Assembly: GCA_951799425.1 (NCBI GenBank)
Contig: OX637393.1
Coordinates: 1,488,001 to 1,552,000 of the forward strand
Length of the DNA: 64,000 nt
Direction: 5' to 3'
DNA from: Ilex aquifolium
Lineage: Eukaryota > Streptophyta > Magnoliopsida > Aquifoliales > Aquifoliaceae
Position numbers and translations under genes: made by a program. This document shows positions 23,565 through 34,844 of the stretch, one piece after another (the stretch's first letter is position 1; every line of letters begins with the position of its first letter). Below the pieces are notes generated by a model, which was not told the DNA's origin, made no database searches, and was given only the letters and a program-made list of their open reading frames with translations.

Positions 23565-23755
23565 TTTTTTTTTTGGTTAGACCATTCGGTATCCGAAAGC
23601 CACGTTGGGCTCCGACTAATCCGGATTTGAGTCGGGTAGGATCACAACGGCGGCAAACCTCTCCCTACCAAACGCAACTGCGTTCTCAAGTCTCAAACTG
23701 AGGATTTTGGTTAAACTAGAACAGTCCCTCACCAACTGATCTAACACTCGGTGGA
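23565..23755 (-). mobile_element. Au-like SINE with target-site duplication
   Basis: A perfect 16-bp duplication ACCAGGTATGACTTTT (about 23549-23564 and 23756-23771) flanks it, with the poly(T) run at the left giving minus orientation. Read on the minus strand it has an A-box-like TAGATCAGTTGG, a B-box-like GTTTGAGACTTG, and the 3' motif GGATTAGTCGGAGCCC followed by poly(A). It lies upstream of copy C. Confidence 0.85.
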
Positions 23756-23771
23756 ACCAGGTATGACTTTT

Positions 23772-24906
23772 GCCCATAGGACAAAATTTATCAATTTTGA
23801 TCCGAGCAGTGCTGCTTACCAAATTTTGTATACGAAATCATTGTAGCTGGTTAGATTAGTGGGTTTCACTCGTGCAACATTTAGTAAACTCATATGGGAT
23901 ATATAACTTTATTGTTCTGTAGTTCTGTTCCAGTAACACTTCTATCAAATACAAATTCAGATAGATTTGTTAGAATCGTTAAGCAAATATTATCATTAAT
24001 TGAGAATGAATACGAGAGGCGAGGAGGATTGAGTGGTTAATTTGATGGGTTATGGGAGTGAACTGGAGACTAAAGAGAGACTCATTGAGATTGAGTCGAT
24101 TTAAGTTTAATCTATAAAATAGAATTCATTTATTTTTGGGTGAATTACACTTTATACCCTAAAAATTTAAGAATTTTTACTTTACACCTACAAAGATTAA
24201 ATTTCTTACATTACATCCTCAATGTATTAAAAATATTGCAATAAATCTCCTCCCATTAGTTTTCGTTACTAATTCCGTAACGTCAATGGAATGGATTTTA
24301 ACATAATAAGCAATGGAAGATAACGAAATGACCACATTGTAATACTTTTAATACTTATGGGCACAATGTGATAAATCTCATATTTGAAGATGCAAAATAA
24401 AAAATCTTAAATCTTTCGAAATACAAATTGAGATTCTCCCTTAAACTTTTAAAAGATAAAATTAGCACTAAACTTTAAAAAAATCCTCAGTTAATTATGT
24501 TAGCTTGATATTTTCAAAAGTTTCAAAAAAAATAAGAAATACGTGCATACTGTAAAAAATCAATACAAACATCTAGCACTTACGCTTAACAAGATCTTTA
24601 TAAACTACTCAACAATCCAAAGTTACCTCCAGAGTAACAACCGGAAATGTAATAATCCATCTATACAGAAACTTGGAAGTTATAAAAGACGAGCACACCA
24701 AACATAGGCATCCAACACTACAAATAGGACACTTCAATGCACGAGGCTTTTGTCGAAGATGGATTCTAACCAAAAAGATTGGGTATCTAGTCGCAAAGTT
24801 AAGGATAGATAGAATGTCTTTCTTGGGTTTCGGGTGGAGCCTAGAGAGGATCGAATATACACAACTTTACCCAGTGCTGCGAATAGCTGGAATAGGAGAT
24901 AACTAT
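23772..24906. other. Spacer 3' of F-box copy D
   Basis: AT-rich. A stretch near 24120-24440 (TTGGGTGAATTACACTTTATACCC ... ACAAATTGAGATTCTCCC) has inverted-repeat-like ends typical of a MITE, but I could not set firm edges. The rest is unassigned and includes the probable 3'UTR of copy D. Confidence 0.4.
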
Positions 24907-26714
24907 TTACCAAAAACCGAAATAGGAGATAGTTATTTCACAACTCGTGGACTCTCTCTGGAGGGCTAACAACTCGTCATGAACCTCCTCTTGCTTGTGT
25001 GAGTACCCTTCAGCATTCTTTACCCAGTGAATGGCCATACTTTCCAAAACAGGAGTATTCTTAAGCAAAATGTGCACCACATGCAATTCCCTATCACTTC
25101 CCTGAAACGAAATAATTGAAATGCTCTTCAAGTGGGACAAGAAACATGAAGGGACTGGATTTAGAATCTGATCATCATTCTTTTGATATGCGGAACAGGT
25201 GATTTCCTGCATCATCAATCAAATCTCTTAGCCATGAAAACAAATGTTCTTATGGGAAAACAACTCATTAACAAATTTGTTGTGTCTACACAGCTACCTG
25301 AAAGATTAAAGATTCAAGAGAAGGACATTTCTGGAGTATGTTTAGCAGTCCTCCACAATTCAATTCCACCGACCCGGGAAACACTTCAAATTCAGTTAAA
25401 TTATGGAACACAGGAAGATGGACAAATAGTTCTTCTGCACATATTAGAACCTTGGAAAAGGAGATAACTCAATATATCAAGAAAAGGGGGTATAAATGAA
25501 CCTTTTGCAGGAAAAGAATACAAACTAGCAAGCAACTACAAATTACAATTTTTTGACAAATTTAATGAAAGCAGCAAACATACCTCAACTGCTTGACCCG
25601 AAAGATTTAGGCGTTTCACATTCGAGAACCCTCGAAGAAGGCTGTTTAGACGATAAGCAACTACTCTTTCCTTATGCTCCCAGTCGAAAAGAGTGATACT
25701 TGCTTCAACTAGTGACGATGAACTGCATAAGGCAATTTCATTTTCGAGGTCACCAGTGTAACTAAAGTATTCGAGACTTGTACTTAACACCAGGACCTGA
25801 CAACCACTTTGATAATCCCAATTAAAGGGAGCAGAACTAGAAATTGTTAAGCTCGTAAGCCTGGGAGCAGAAATACTCACAGCTGTGAGATTCATCCAGT
25901 TGCAATTGTCTAATGACAATGATTCAAGGGCTGGGCAGGCAGAAAAGAGCTGCTGGGTTTCATAGTCATCCACAAATGCGACTCTTCTAACATCCAATTT
26001 CTTGAGATTTGGAAAACAAATGGAAGGAGCAATTTCGAGCATCCAGTTCAAGTCTAAATCCAACTCTGTCAGTGAATTGCAAAGGGGGATGCAATAAGGC
26101 TTGCACTCCTCTAACCTCAACGATTCAAGGGCTGGACAGCCAGAAATGAGCTTCTGGGTTGCATAGTCATCCGGAAATGTAACCCCTTGAATATAAAATT
26201 TCTTGAGATTTGGAAAACAAATGGAAGAAGGAATTTTGAGAACCCCATCAACATGTAAATCCAACTCTGTAAGTGAATTGCAAGTGAAGAAGCAATGAGG
26301 CAACACATGTGAGTCGCTTACACCATCAAGACTAAGGTGTAGCTTTTGTACTTTACACCTTACTGCAGCAGTTATCCATGAATTAATGCGCAATGCATCA
26401 CAAAGTATATTACACGAGACACAGAATTTTCTAATATTTGATGAGTCACGAAGAACTAGCACTCTTTCCACAAAATCCATGAAGAGCTTCCTATTACGGT
26501 CACCTTCCTTGAAGTCAAGATTAGGAATGGACGTCCACAAGTATTCCCATCTTTGTGATAAGATGCTTGTTCGAACAGCATCTTTGGTCGAAAGGAAAGA
26601 TAGGATGCATTGAAGAATTACATCGGGCAGATTGCTAATCCTATCAGCATTCTTGGTCTGATCTTCACCAAGCTTCCGGTTTTTGGATTTAGGTATAAGA
26701 GTACTTGCATCCAT
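24907..26714 (-). CDS. F-box/FBD/LRR-repeat protein (copy D)
   Basis: Three exons on the minus strand: 26714-25584 (1131 nt), 25450-25298 (153 nt) and 25206-24907 (300 nt), giving 527 aa without interruption. The F-box (DRISNLPDVILQCILSFLS) is near-identical to copy C. The LRR region is longer than in copy B by exactly 67 codons because one module is repeated. CNSLTELDLHVDGVLKIPSS through GCPALESLRL is followed by CNSLTELDLDLNWMLEIAPS through ACPALESLSL. Exon 2 encodes AEELFVHLPVFHNLTEFEV. Exon 3 has the FBD domain (LKSISIISF, then LHVVHILLKNTPVLESMAI). The C terminus is 12 codons shorter than in copy B. The role is an SCF substrate adaptor; the target is unknown. Confidence 0.92.
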
Positions 26715-27206
26715 AAGGTAATGGTGTGCCTATAAGGCTATAACAAAGACAGGATTATCAGAATTCATGAGCACAATTACAACCAATACTATCATATACA
26801 AACATAGAAACAGGTCAATATGCAAACAACAACAATTATATGAGGTAAAGATACAAGTTCCTTTTCCTTTTCTTTCATTCATTTTTTTCAGGAGGTGGTA
26901 TTTGAAAGAACCTGCAGTGTATTCGGGTGTTGTACAGCTCAATATAAATGTACCAATTAAAAAAAATATCAGTGACAATTTTGAAGAACAGAAACATTTT
27001 ATTTAATTCAGCCCGCCTCCAATTTATAAGCATCAAGAATTACATAACCAAAGAATGCTTAAATCACGGTGCTTTTTACATTTACTTTGAATATTTTTCA
27101 GGATTTTGCTTAAAATAACTGAAAAATAAAGGAAATTTCTTTCTAATATGAAATAATAAATCCTAATATTGGAGCAGCTCTTAAATTGACAAGCTATGAA
27201 ATTTTT

Positions 27207-27350
27207 ATTTTTTTTTCAATAGTCAGAGCTGTCCAGGCTAGCTACCTCTCGACTAATCTGCTACTCAATTTAGTAAAAAGAAGACCATCCACACTGGGAC
27301 TAGGATATTTATGAAGGATAAATCCCTCATGGTCTGGTTCCAAAAGGTTG
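27207..27350 (-). mobile_element. Degenerate Au-like SINE
   Basis: On the minus strand it ends GCAGATTAGTCGAGAGGTAG ... CTGGACAGCTCTGACTATTG then poly(A), the conserved 3' end of Au-type SINEs. The 5' part is decayed, and no clear duplication was found. Confidence 0.6.
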
Positions 27351-27614
27351 CCAAAATTCGAAGGAAGTGTGAATTTCAAACTTAAGACAAGTCTATAAAT
27401 GTTGTTTCAATTCGAAAAATAAAAAATAAAACATAACATAATATTCCCACATATTATCAACTACTCACCACAAGATTACCAAAATTTCATTACTGAGCTA
27501 GTTTCTTTATGTAAAGAGCAAAAAAAAAAAACAATAATGGGCATACAAAGATGCAATCTATTGATCGCCATGAATCTTCTGCAAAGCTAAGAGAAGGTTT
27601 ACAATTCCTAAACT

Positions 27615-27791
27615 CTACAAAATCGATGACAGGTTTAAGATGCTTGTTCGAACAGCATCTTTGGTTGAAAGGAAACATAAGATGCATTGAAGAATTGCAT
27701 CAGGCAGATCGCTAATCCTATCATCATTCTTGATCCGATCTTCATCTAGCTTCTGGTTTTTGTGTTTATGTAAAAAAATACTTGGATCCAT
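27615..27791 (-). pseudogene. F-box stub (copy E), 58 codons
   Basis: ATG at 27791 opens MDPSIFLHKHKNQKLDEDR, then the F-box start DRISDLPDAILQCILCFLS and RTSIL, after which family similarity stops and a TAG follows six codons later (27615). Sequence immediately downstream (27628-27545) matches the leader upstream of copy B, so the stub is fused to the leader of copy D by deletion of the rest of copy E. It lacks about half the F-box and all LRR and FBD parts. Confidence 0.8.
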
Positions 27792-28126
27792 AAAATTATG
27801 GTGTCCCTACAACAATGGCAGGATTATCAGATTTCACAAGAGCAAACAAAACCGACGTTATGAGAACACAGGAGCACAAAAAAAACATGTTCTTTTCTCT
27901 CTCTTTTTTTTTCCCCATCCCATTTTCCCCTCTAAATGTGCTATTTGAAAGAGGCTAGACTTCAATTTACAGTTGCATAGCTAAACCTTCATGTACTGAT
28001 AAAGAAAAAAGTTCAATGACAATCTTCAAGAAAAGCAACATCTTATTTAATTGAGTTTATTAACATCCAGAATTACACAATCAAAGAAAATAATATAAGA
28101 TCTATAATAGAATCTTTTTTTTTTAC
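27792..28126. other. Spacer with poly-T runs
   Basis: Part of this matches the sequence upstream of copies C and D (GGCAGGATTATCAG; ACATAGAAAC-like words), i.e. the old 5' flank of the F-box unit. No gene seen. Confidence 0.4.
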
Positions 28127-28330
28127 CCTTTTTTTTTTTTTTTTTCAACGATCAAAATATGTTCAGGTTAGCTTATGTGCGTTTCGACTAATTTTTTCCT
28201 CGGTCTCGTCAAAAGTAGGTCGTTCATACTGAAATTAGGGTACTCATAAGGGATAAATCTTTTTTGACCTGACCCTGATAGATTGTCAATATTTGAACTC
28301 ATGACGTCTTCCTAATGCAATGTATGACCT
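28127..28330 (-). mobile_element. Degenerate Au-like SINE
   Basis: On the minus strand the motif ATTAGTCGAAACGCACATAAG then CTAACCTGAAC and a poly(A) run (poly-T on plus near 28127-28145) marks the SINE 3' end. GAGTTCAAATATTGAC resembles a decayed B box. It is the same family as the copies near 23.6, 27.2 and 45.9 kb. Confidence 0.65.
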
Positions 28331-29395
28331 TAATAGAGCACAATGAAAAAAATAAAAATTTTATAACCACCCCAAAATAGTTGTAATTAAAGTTTTATTG
28401 AGTCGAGTTGTACAGTAGAAAAAAAGAACTAAATGATGTAACATTATCAAAATAATTGTGTTGATTCTACTACTTTAAAATTTTAAAATTTATTTATTTT
28501 TATTATGATAATGTCACTTCATTTAGTTCATATTTTTATCTCATTTTTGATCAATTAACATCATTCATATGTTTAGCTAATATGACATAACTACTTATGT
28601 CTTGTAAAATTAGATGATTTGATTACTTGAGTTTTAAAAAATTTGGGTTGAGAGACTTATGAGTGACAAACTTTTTCTTGCTAGGAAAATAGGAGAAACA
28701 AGTGAAAGAAATTATTGAAAAAGAAAAAGAAAAAAAAACAAAATTAAGAGTCTTCCTCTTGATCTAGCCTTCTGGTGTAACACCATGGTGGGGGGTTTGG
28801 ATTGGAGATATATTTTTGGTCAAGCTAGAGAAATTGTCAAATTTTAATTTTAAAATATCTAAATTTACAACCTATTTCTACATCCACTGAAATTCTCTTG
28901 AGGTTTGGATGTATGAGTGACGAATTTTACTTAAGGAAGAAGGGCATTTTAATACTTGATGAATTATTTTGTGCGATTCAAAATACAACGTATTAATTAA
29001 TAGATGTAATTAGTTTCAATCTATCGTATCATTTTACCATATTGGAATTAATTTTAATATAACAATTTTTTTGGAACCTTAATTTAACATAATAAGTTTA
29101 AATGACACAACTTTACAAGATAACATAATACTACTCAATTCTCATCTCAACATAAATTTTATGTTAATAAAATAGGGCATTTTGTTTAATCTATGTATTT
29201 ATATTAAAAAAAAGCATATATATCGTTTAGATTTAATGAGTTATCTTATTATTTTTATTTTAAATTTGTAGTCATATTTTTTTTATATTAAATATTTTAA
29301 TCACAATAAATATTTTAATTATTTATTTTGTAATAACCACAGTAAAAAAATATATTTTACAATGAAAAATATTATTTGGACTTAATTTGGAAACA
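28331..29395. other. AT-rich spacer
   Basis: No coding signal. Very AT-rich with short inverted words. It flanks the Helitron start. Confidence 0.5.
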
Positions 29396-29651
29396 TCTAT
29401 GTAATATAAAGTAGCTTACAATTCAAATCTCAAAAGATAAACAAAATGACTTTTGTTATTCGTGATTGAGATCGCTTTAAATTTTACTTTAAAGTTAATC
29501 TAACGGCTAATATTAACACCTTAAATTTAATAGGAAAAATAGGGCCCTAAGGGTGTGTTTGGAGTGACTTTTTAAAAGTACTTCTATAAATTATTTTTCA
29601 TAAATACTTTAAAAAAAAAAAATAGTGTTTAAAACCGCCCCACCACTACCT

Positions 29652-29910
29652 TAAAAGAAATAGGATATGAATGAAGGGTTCTGGCCTCAATGCCAAACCA
29701 GTCCGTGTATTGGTTTATTTATACAGTTCAGGTAATGATAAGAATACATTTGAAATATGAAATACATATGATAAGTATTGAGAACAAGATATGCGGAAAA
29801 AATTAAATCAAGTTGTTGGGGTCGATATGTTTGTTGCAGATGTTGAAACTGTTGGTGATAATTTTGCTGTGCCGAGATTTAAGGAAGTGGACTGTTTTTC
29901 TTGCTTATCA
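29652..29910 (-). repeat. copia 3' LTR
   Basis: About 259 bp and nearly identical to 34245-34502; the differences seen are G/A near 29681, T/C near 29867 and T/C near 29899. On the element strand it begins TGATAAGCAAG after the polypurine tract. The last polyprotein codons run into it. Confidence 0.92.
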
Positions 29911-32900
29911 TCCCCCTGCAAGCTGGAAGGGGGCAGGCACACTTGCAGCTTGTGCCGAAGCTCGCAAAATCGACTTGTGCTTAATCTTTTGGTAAAAACA
30001 TCAGCAATCTGGTCTTGGGAACAAATAAACTTGATTGTAATATCTTTATTAAGAACTTTTTCACGGATAAAATGGTAGTCCACTTCGATATGCTTGGTTC
30101 GAGCATGAAAAATAGGATTAGAAGCTAAGGCTAAGGCACCAATGTTATCACACCAGATTGTGGGAGGGATAGAGAGAGGTATACACAGTTCTTTGAGAAG
30201 CATTCTAACCCAATAAAGTTCAGCTGTGGTAATTGCTAAGGCCCGATATTCCGCCTCAATGCTGGAGCGTGCTACAACAGGTTGTTTCTTAGCTGTCCAA
30301 GACACTAAACATGAACCAAGAAATACACCATAGCCTGTAGTCGAGCGGCGATCATCAGGATTATCGGCCCAATCGGAGTCGCAATTGGCTTGAAGAGTAA
30401 GAGATCTTTTGGCATACCATAAGCCGTTGTCAATTGTTCCTTTGAGATAGCGAAGAACCCGCTTAGCAACAGACCAGTTAGTGGATTTTGGGCAATGCAT
30501 ATGTTGGCATAGCTGGTTAATGGAGAAGGCAATATCCGGACGAGTCAAAGTGCAATATTGTAGAGCACCAACAGTTTGGTGATACTCAGTAATTTGAGCT
30601 GCCGATAGAGGTTCACCATCATGAGTTGAAAGCTTAAGTCCCGAGGAGCATGGTGAGGGATAAGGTTTAGCACCAATCATCTTAGTGCGATGGAGAAGAT
30701 CACCAATGTACTTTGATTGCCGGAGGTGTAAGCCTGTAGAGCCTCGATGAGCTTGAATGCCAAGAAAATAATTTAATGAACCAAGATCCTTCATTTTGAA
30801 TTCCATTTGCAACTTGCCAATAAGAGAAGGATGTGTGCCTGTGACAAGAATATCATCCACATAGATGAGAAAGAACAAGTGAATATTGCCTTGATGATAA
30901 ACAAATAATGAAGAGTCCACCGGTGAGGAAATGAATCCAAACTGAAGTAGAGATTGAGATAGGTGCATGAACCAAGCCCGTGGGGCTTGTTTGAGTCCAT
31001 ATAAGGACTTCTCAAGCTTGCAAACATAGGTAGGAAAATCTGGATGAACAAATCCTTGAGGTTGTTTCATATAGACTTCCTCTTGTAAAACACCATGCAA
31101 GAAAGCGTTAGAAACATCCAATTGTCGTATATTCCAATCAAAGTGAACAGCAAGAGCAAGAATAACTCGAAGTGTGGAGGGTTTAATAACTGGACTGAAT
31201 GTCTCAGTGAAATCTATGCCACATTCTTGTTCAAAACCTTTGGCCACTAAGCGGGCTTTAAGCCGATCAACCTGACCATTGGATGTTTGTTTCACCTTGT
31301 AGACTCATTTGTTATCAATAACATTATGATTCAAGGGTGGTGGGCAGAGTGTCCAGGTATGATTTGCAATCAGAGCGTCATATTCCTCTTGCATAGTCAT
31401 GCACCATTCATGAAGCAATGAGGCTTGTTTGTAAGAACGAGGTTCAATTGGCATTATTATACTGGTGAGAGCCTTAAGAGGATGTTTTGTGGAGTAGAAC
31501 GTCTTATACTCAGGGAAGTTTCGGGGTTTGAGATGTCCTGTTTGAGATCGAGTGGTCATAGGATGGGATCTTTGAGAGGTAAGAGGAAATATAGGTGCAG
31601 TTAAGGAGTGAGGTGAAGTCAGAGAATTAGTCGGACTTGAACTGTATGTGGAGGGAACAAAATTATGTGGAGATGGTAAAGGAGGTTGGTCAGGAGAAGG
31701 ATGAGGGGTAGGTGAATCTGCAGGAGTTCTAGGAGATAGAGTAGAACCAATATTAGATATAGGTAAATCAGAATTGAAATGGGAAGGAAACAAGATAGGG
31801 AAAGAATTACCATGAGAGGGAGCCACCGTGGAAGGTTGTGGGGACTTCAAGTCATCTTTTGCAGGAAACGTTAGTTCATCAAAAATCACATGACGAGAGA
31901 TAAAAATTTTATGAGAAACTGGATCTAAACACCTACAGCCGCGTTGATTGGCACTATAACCCATAAATATACATCTCTTAGAACGAAACATGAGTTTGTG
32001 AGATGCATATGGCCTCAAAAGCGGATAACAAGCACATCCGAAGGTTCGAAAAGATGTATAATCAGGATGTTTGCCAAACAATTTGAAGAAAGGTGTGTCA
32101 TTGTTAAGAACCAATGTAGGCAAACGATTAATAAGGTATATGGCAGTTAAGAAAGCATCAACCCAGTATGTGAGCGGCAAATGAGATTGAACGAGTAAGG
32201 ATAATCCAATTTCAGTAATATGTCTATGTTTTCTCTCAGCAGTACCATTTTGCTGATGAGTGTGGGGACATGTGATGCGATGATGAATGTCATTCATTGC
32301 AAGAAATGATTGAAATGGTTTGGACATGTATTCCCCACCTCCATCAGTTTGGAAGTTCTTAATTTTGCAAGATAATTGATTTTCAACAAGAACTTTAAAT
32401 TTTAGAAAACATACATAGACATCAGATTTATGTTGAAGAGGATAAAGCCATGTAAACCTGGAGAAATCATCAATGAAAAGAACATAATTACGGCAACCAC
32501 TAAGAGATTGGGTTGAGCAACACCAAACATCAGAATGAATAAGTTCCAAAGGGGAACTTGTTATTCTATGAGAACGCAAAAAGGGAAGTTGTTTGCCTTT
32601 ACCAAGTTGACAAGGCTCACAGACTTCAACATTATTCAATGAACCAACATAAGGTAGAGAATGTTTATTTAATAATTGAGTGACAACTGAATGGGAAACA
32701 TGTCCTAATCTAGAATGTCAAACTGGAACCGAGGCTTTGACTCCTACTAACGCTGCCATTGCAAGTGGTTTATTGAGAACTAACGATTGTAAATTTATGG
32801 GATAAAGTCCACCACTACTCTGTCCTTCCAACAGTGTCTTCCCTGTGCGGTTGTCCTTGAAAAAATAATGAGAATCAGTTAGAATGAAGTAACAGTGATT

Positions 32901-34175
32901 GTCAAGACAAAATTGATTAATAGAGAGTAAATTAGCAGAGGCTTGTGGGCAATGAAGAACGTGATTAAGTTTAAGGGAAGAAGTAGGGGTATGGAGAACG
33001 ATGGAACCAGTATTTTTGATATTCAAACCTTGTCCATTACCAACAACAACATGTTCCTGTCCAATATACAGTTGTGCAAGAGTCAGCTGCTCAAGATTGG
33101 CTGTAATATGCTGATTAGCTCCATGTCAGCGAACCAAGGATCTTCGGGAACATGAACAACATTAGTTTGAGCTACCATAGCTACTAATTGAGTAGGATGA
33201 TGGCGACCTTGGTAAGCATAGTCCATCCGATGAAAACAATCAAGTGCCTGGTGGCTTGTTTTGCCACAGATTTGGCAAGGGGTTCGTGGGGTGTTAAAAG
33301 TTTGTTGGGGTTGGTTTGGTCGAGGGGAAGGATAAGAGTGGGTATTAGGTGTTGACTGATGGCGACCTTGATAAGAGTGGGTATTAGGTGCTGACTGTTT
33401 GGAGTAGTATGGAGTATGGGAGGTTTGTGGGTGGTGTTTTGTGGGGTATTTTGGCTTTCGATTGTAAGGCTGCTGGGAATGTTTGGGAGCAAACAAGGCC
33501 AAATTAGTGGTTTCAGGTGGAACTGAATGGAGTTGAGTTTCTAGAAGTAACTCACAAGATAGGAGCTCAGCTTGGAAGTCTTCAAAGGAGAGAGCTTTGT
33601 CTCGGGTGGCAAGAGATAGAGAAGTGACAAAAAGGGTGATATGAATGATTCAAACCACTCACAATATAAGCAATTAAATCATCATCATCAATGGGCTTAC
33701 CAACAACTCCTAGTTGTGCTGCTAGTTGCTTTGCCGAATCAAGATAAACGGCACACTTCATGGAACCTTGATTCAAAGTTTGTAGGAGCCGCTTCAAGTG
33801 GTTAATGCAAGACTGAGATGGAGATGCAAATTTGTTGACCAAGGCAAGCCAAGCAGGTCGTGCCGAATTGATACCATACACAAATGGTGCCACTTTATCA
33901 GACAGAGTGGCATTAATCCAGCCTAAAACAAATTGATCCTTTCGATTCTATAGGATATACTTAGGATTGAGAGTAGTTGTTTGTTTCTCTTGATCATCAA
34001 TGAGAAACTGAGAGGGGCACGGTAGAGAACCATCCACGAAGCCCATTAGATCATGACTCTTGAGAACCGGAACAATTTGAGACAACCACATGAGATAGTT
34101 GGTTTCATCCAACTTAGCCGAAACAAGTTGGCTAAGATTGGGGGCAACAAAATTGACAGATGATGAGACAGCCAT
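29808..34175 (-). pseudogene. copia gag-pol polyprotein, inactivated
   Basis: Coding runs on the minus strand from ATG at 34175 (MAVSSSVNF...). Gag has a zinc knuckle CQICGKTSHQALDC near 33270-33230. Integrase includes FQTDGGGEY and HQQNGTAERKHR. Reverse transcriptase has LDVSNAFLHG and LIYVDDILVTG. RNase H has CDSDWADNPDDRRSTTGY and SIEAEYRAL. The reading frame is interrupted at least five times: TAG near 33948, an extra T near 33640, a one-base loss near 33124 that destroys the protease active-site motif, TGA near 32718 and TGA near 31305. The stops are in frame with coding on both sides. The element cannot make a full polyprotein itself. Confidence 0.92.
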
Positions 34176-34232
34176 TAGACAGGTTAAAAAAAAAAAACTG
34201 AAGGATCAGTGTAGAAGTGCGTGAGCAGATAT

Positions 34233-34244
34233 GCTCTGATACCA
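34233..34244 (-). other. Primer-binding site (initiator Met-tRNA type)
   Basis: The minus strand reads TGGTATCAGAGC directly after the 5' LTR, the standard plant copia primer site. Confidence 0.93.
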
Positions 34245-34502
34245 TAAAAGAAATAGGATATGAATGAAGGATTCTGGCCTCAATGCCAAACCAGTCCGTG
34301 TATTGGTTTATTTATACAGTTCAGGTAATGATAAGAATACATTTGAAATATGAAATACATATGATAAGTATTGAGAACAAGATATGCGGAAAAAATTAAA
34401 TCAAGTTGTTGGGGTCGATATGTTTGTTGCAGATGTTGAAACTGTTGGTGATAACTTTGCTGTGCCGAGATTTAAGGAAGTGGACTGTTTCTCTTGCTTA
34501 TC
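34245..34502 (-). repeat. copia 5' LTR
   Basis: Partner of 29652-29910 with about three differences. Its outer edge against the Helitron microsatellite is uncertain by a few bases. Confidence 0.92.
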
Positions 34503-34680
34503 TCTATCGCCGCCGCCACCATCACTGTCGCCGCCACCGCCACCACGACCACGACCACCAACGCCATCGCCGTCGCCACCACCACCGCCGTCGCCATCAC
34601 CACCACCGCCCCCGCCCCCGCCCCCGCCACCGCTGCCATCACGGTCATTGCCACCCACCACAACTATCACCGTCTCCTAC
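34500..34680. repeat. (CCACCG)n-type microsatellite in the Helitron
   Basis: Imperfect CCA/CCG/CCC triplets, shared with the second Helitron copy (53650-53850). Gly-, Pro- and His-rich open frames here are artefacts. Confidence 0.88.
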
Positions 34681-34844
34681 CACCACCACTATCGCCCACC
34701 ACCTCTCACATCCACTACAAACCGATGCTTAAATTCTTTTATCTCTTCTCTATGTTTGTGATTTGATTTTGGATATGAATACAAATATGTTTATTGTTTA
34801 CTATTTTTTATTATTTTGTGCCTTCAGGCACATACAATAACTAG

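Larger units (their letters stand above)
29652..34502 (-). mobile_element. Ty1/copia LTR retrotransposon
   Basis: Two direct LTRs of about 259 bp (29652-29910 and 34245-34502) flank an internal region on the minus strand. The primer-binding site is the initiator Met-tRNA type TGGTATCAGAGC (plus 34233-34244), and a G-rich polypurine tract sits at about 29911-29919. Domain order is gag, protease, integrase, reverse transcriptase, RNase H, which defines copia. I see three differences between the LTRs (about 1.2%), so it is young. Comparison with the empty Helitron copy places the insertion after CCACCACTACC; the likely 5-bp duplication is TACCT / TATCT, with one mismatch. Confidence 0.93.
29396..34844 (+). 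mobile_element. Non-autonomous Helitron, split by copia
   Basis: It starts with TC in an A|TCTATGTAATATAAAG context and ends with CTAG|T. A hairpin GTGCCTTCAGGCAC (34818-34831) lies 9 nt before the CTAG, the hallmark of Helitron 3' ends. Its sequence outside the insertion (29396-29651 and about 34500-34844) is colinear with the second copy at 53398-54036, including a CCACCACTACC junction and a (CCACCG)n-type microsatellite at 34500-34680. It encodes no Rep/helicase, so it must have been moved in trans. Confidence 0.82.

Noticed and set aside
23565..23755. tRNA gene (A- and B-box-like motifs)
   Set aside because: There is no cloverleaf. The motifs are followed by a SINE body, poly(A) and a target duplication.
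29791..30078. Plus-strand frame in the copia 3' LTR (same start as 34384)
   Set aside because: It lies antisense to the polyprotein end within the LTR and is repeated only because the LTR is repeated.
34384..34766. Pro-, Gly- and His-rich frames around the CCA/CCG repeat (also 53572-53862)
   Set aside because: Simple triplet repeats inside Helitrons are open in several frames at once. The first codons are LTR sequence.
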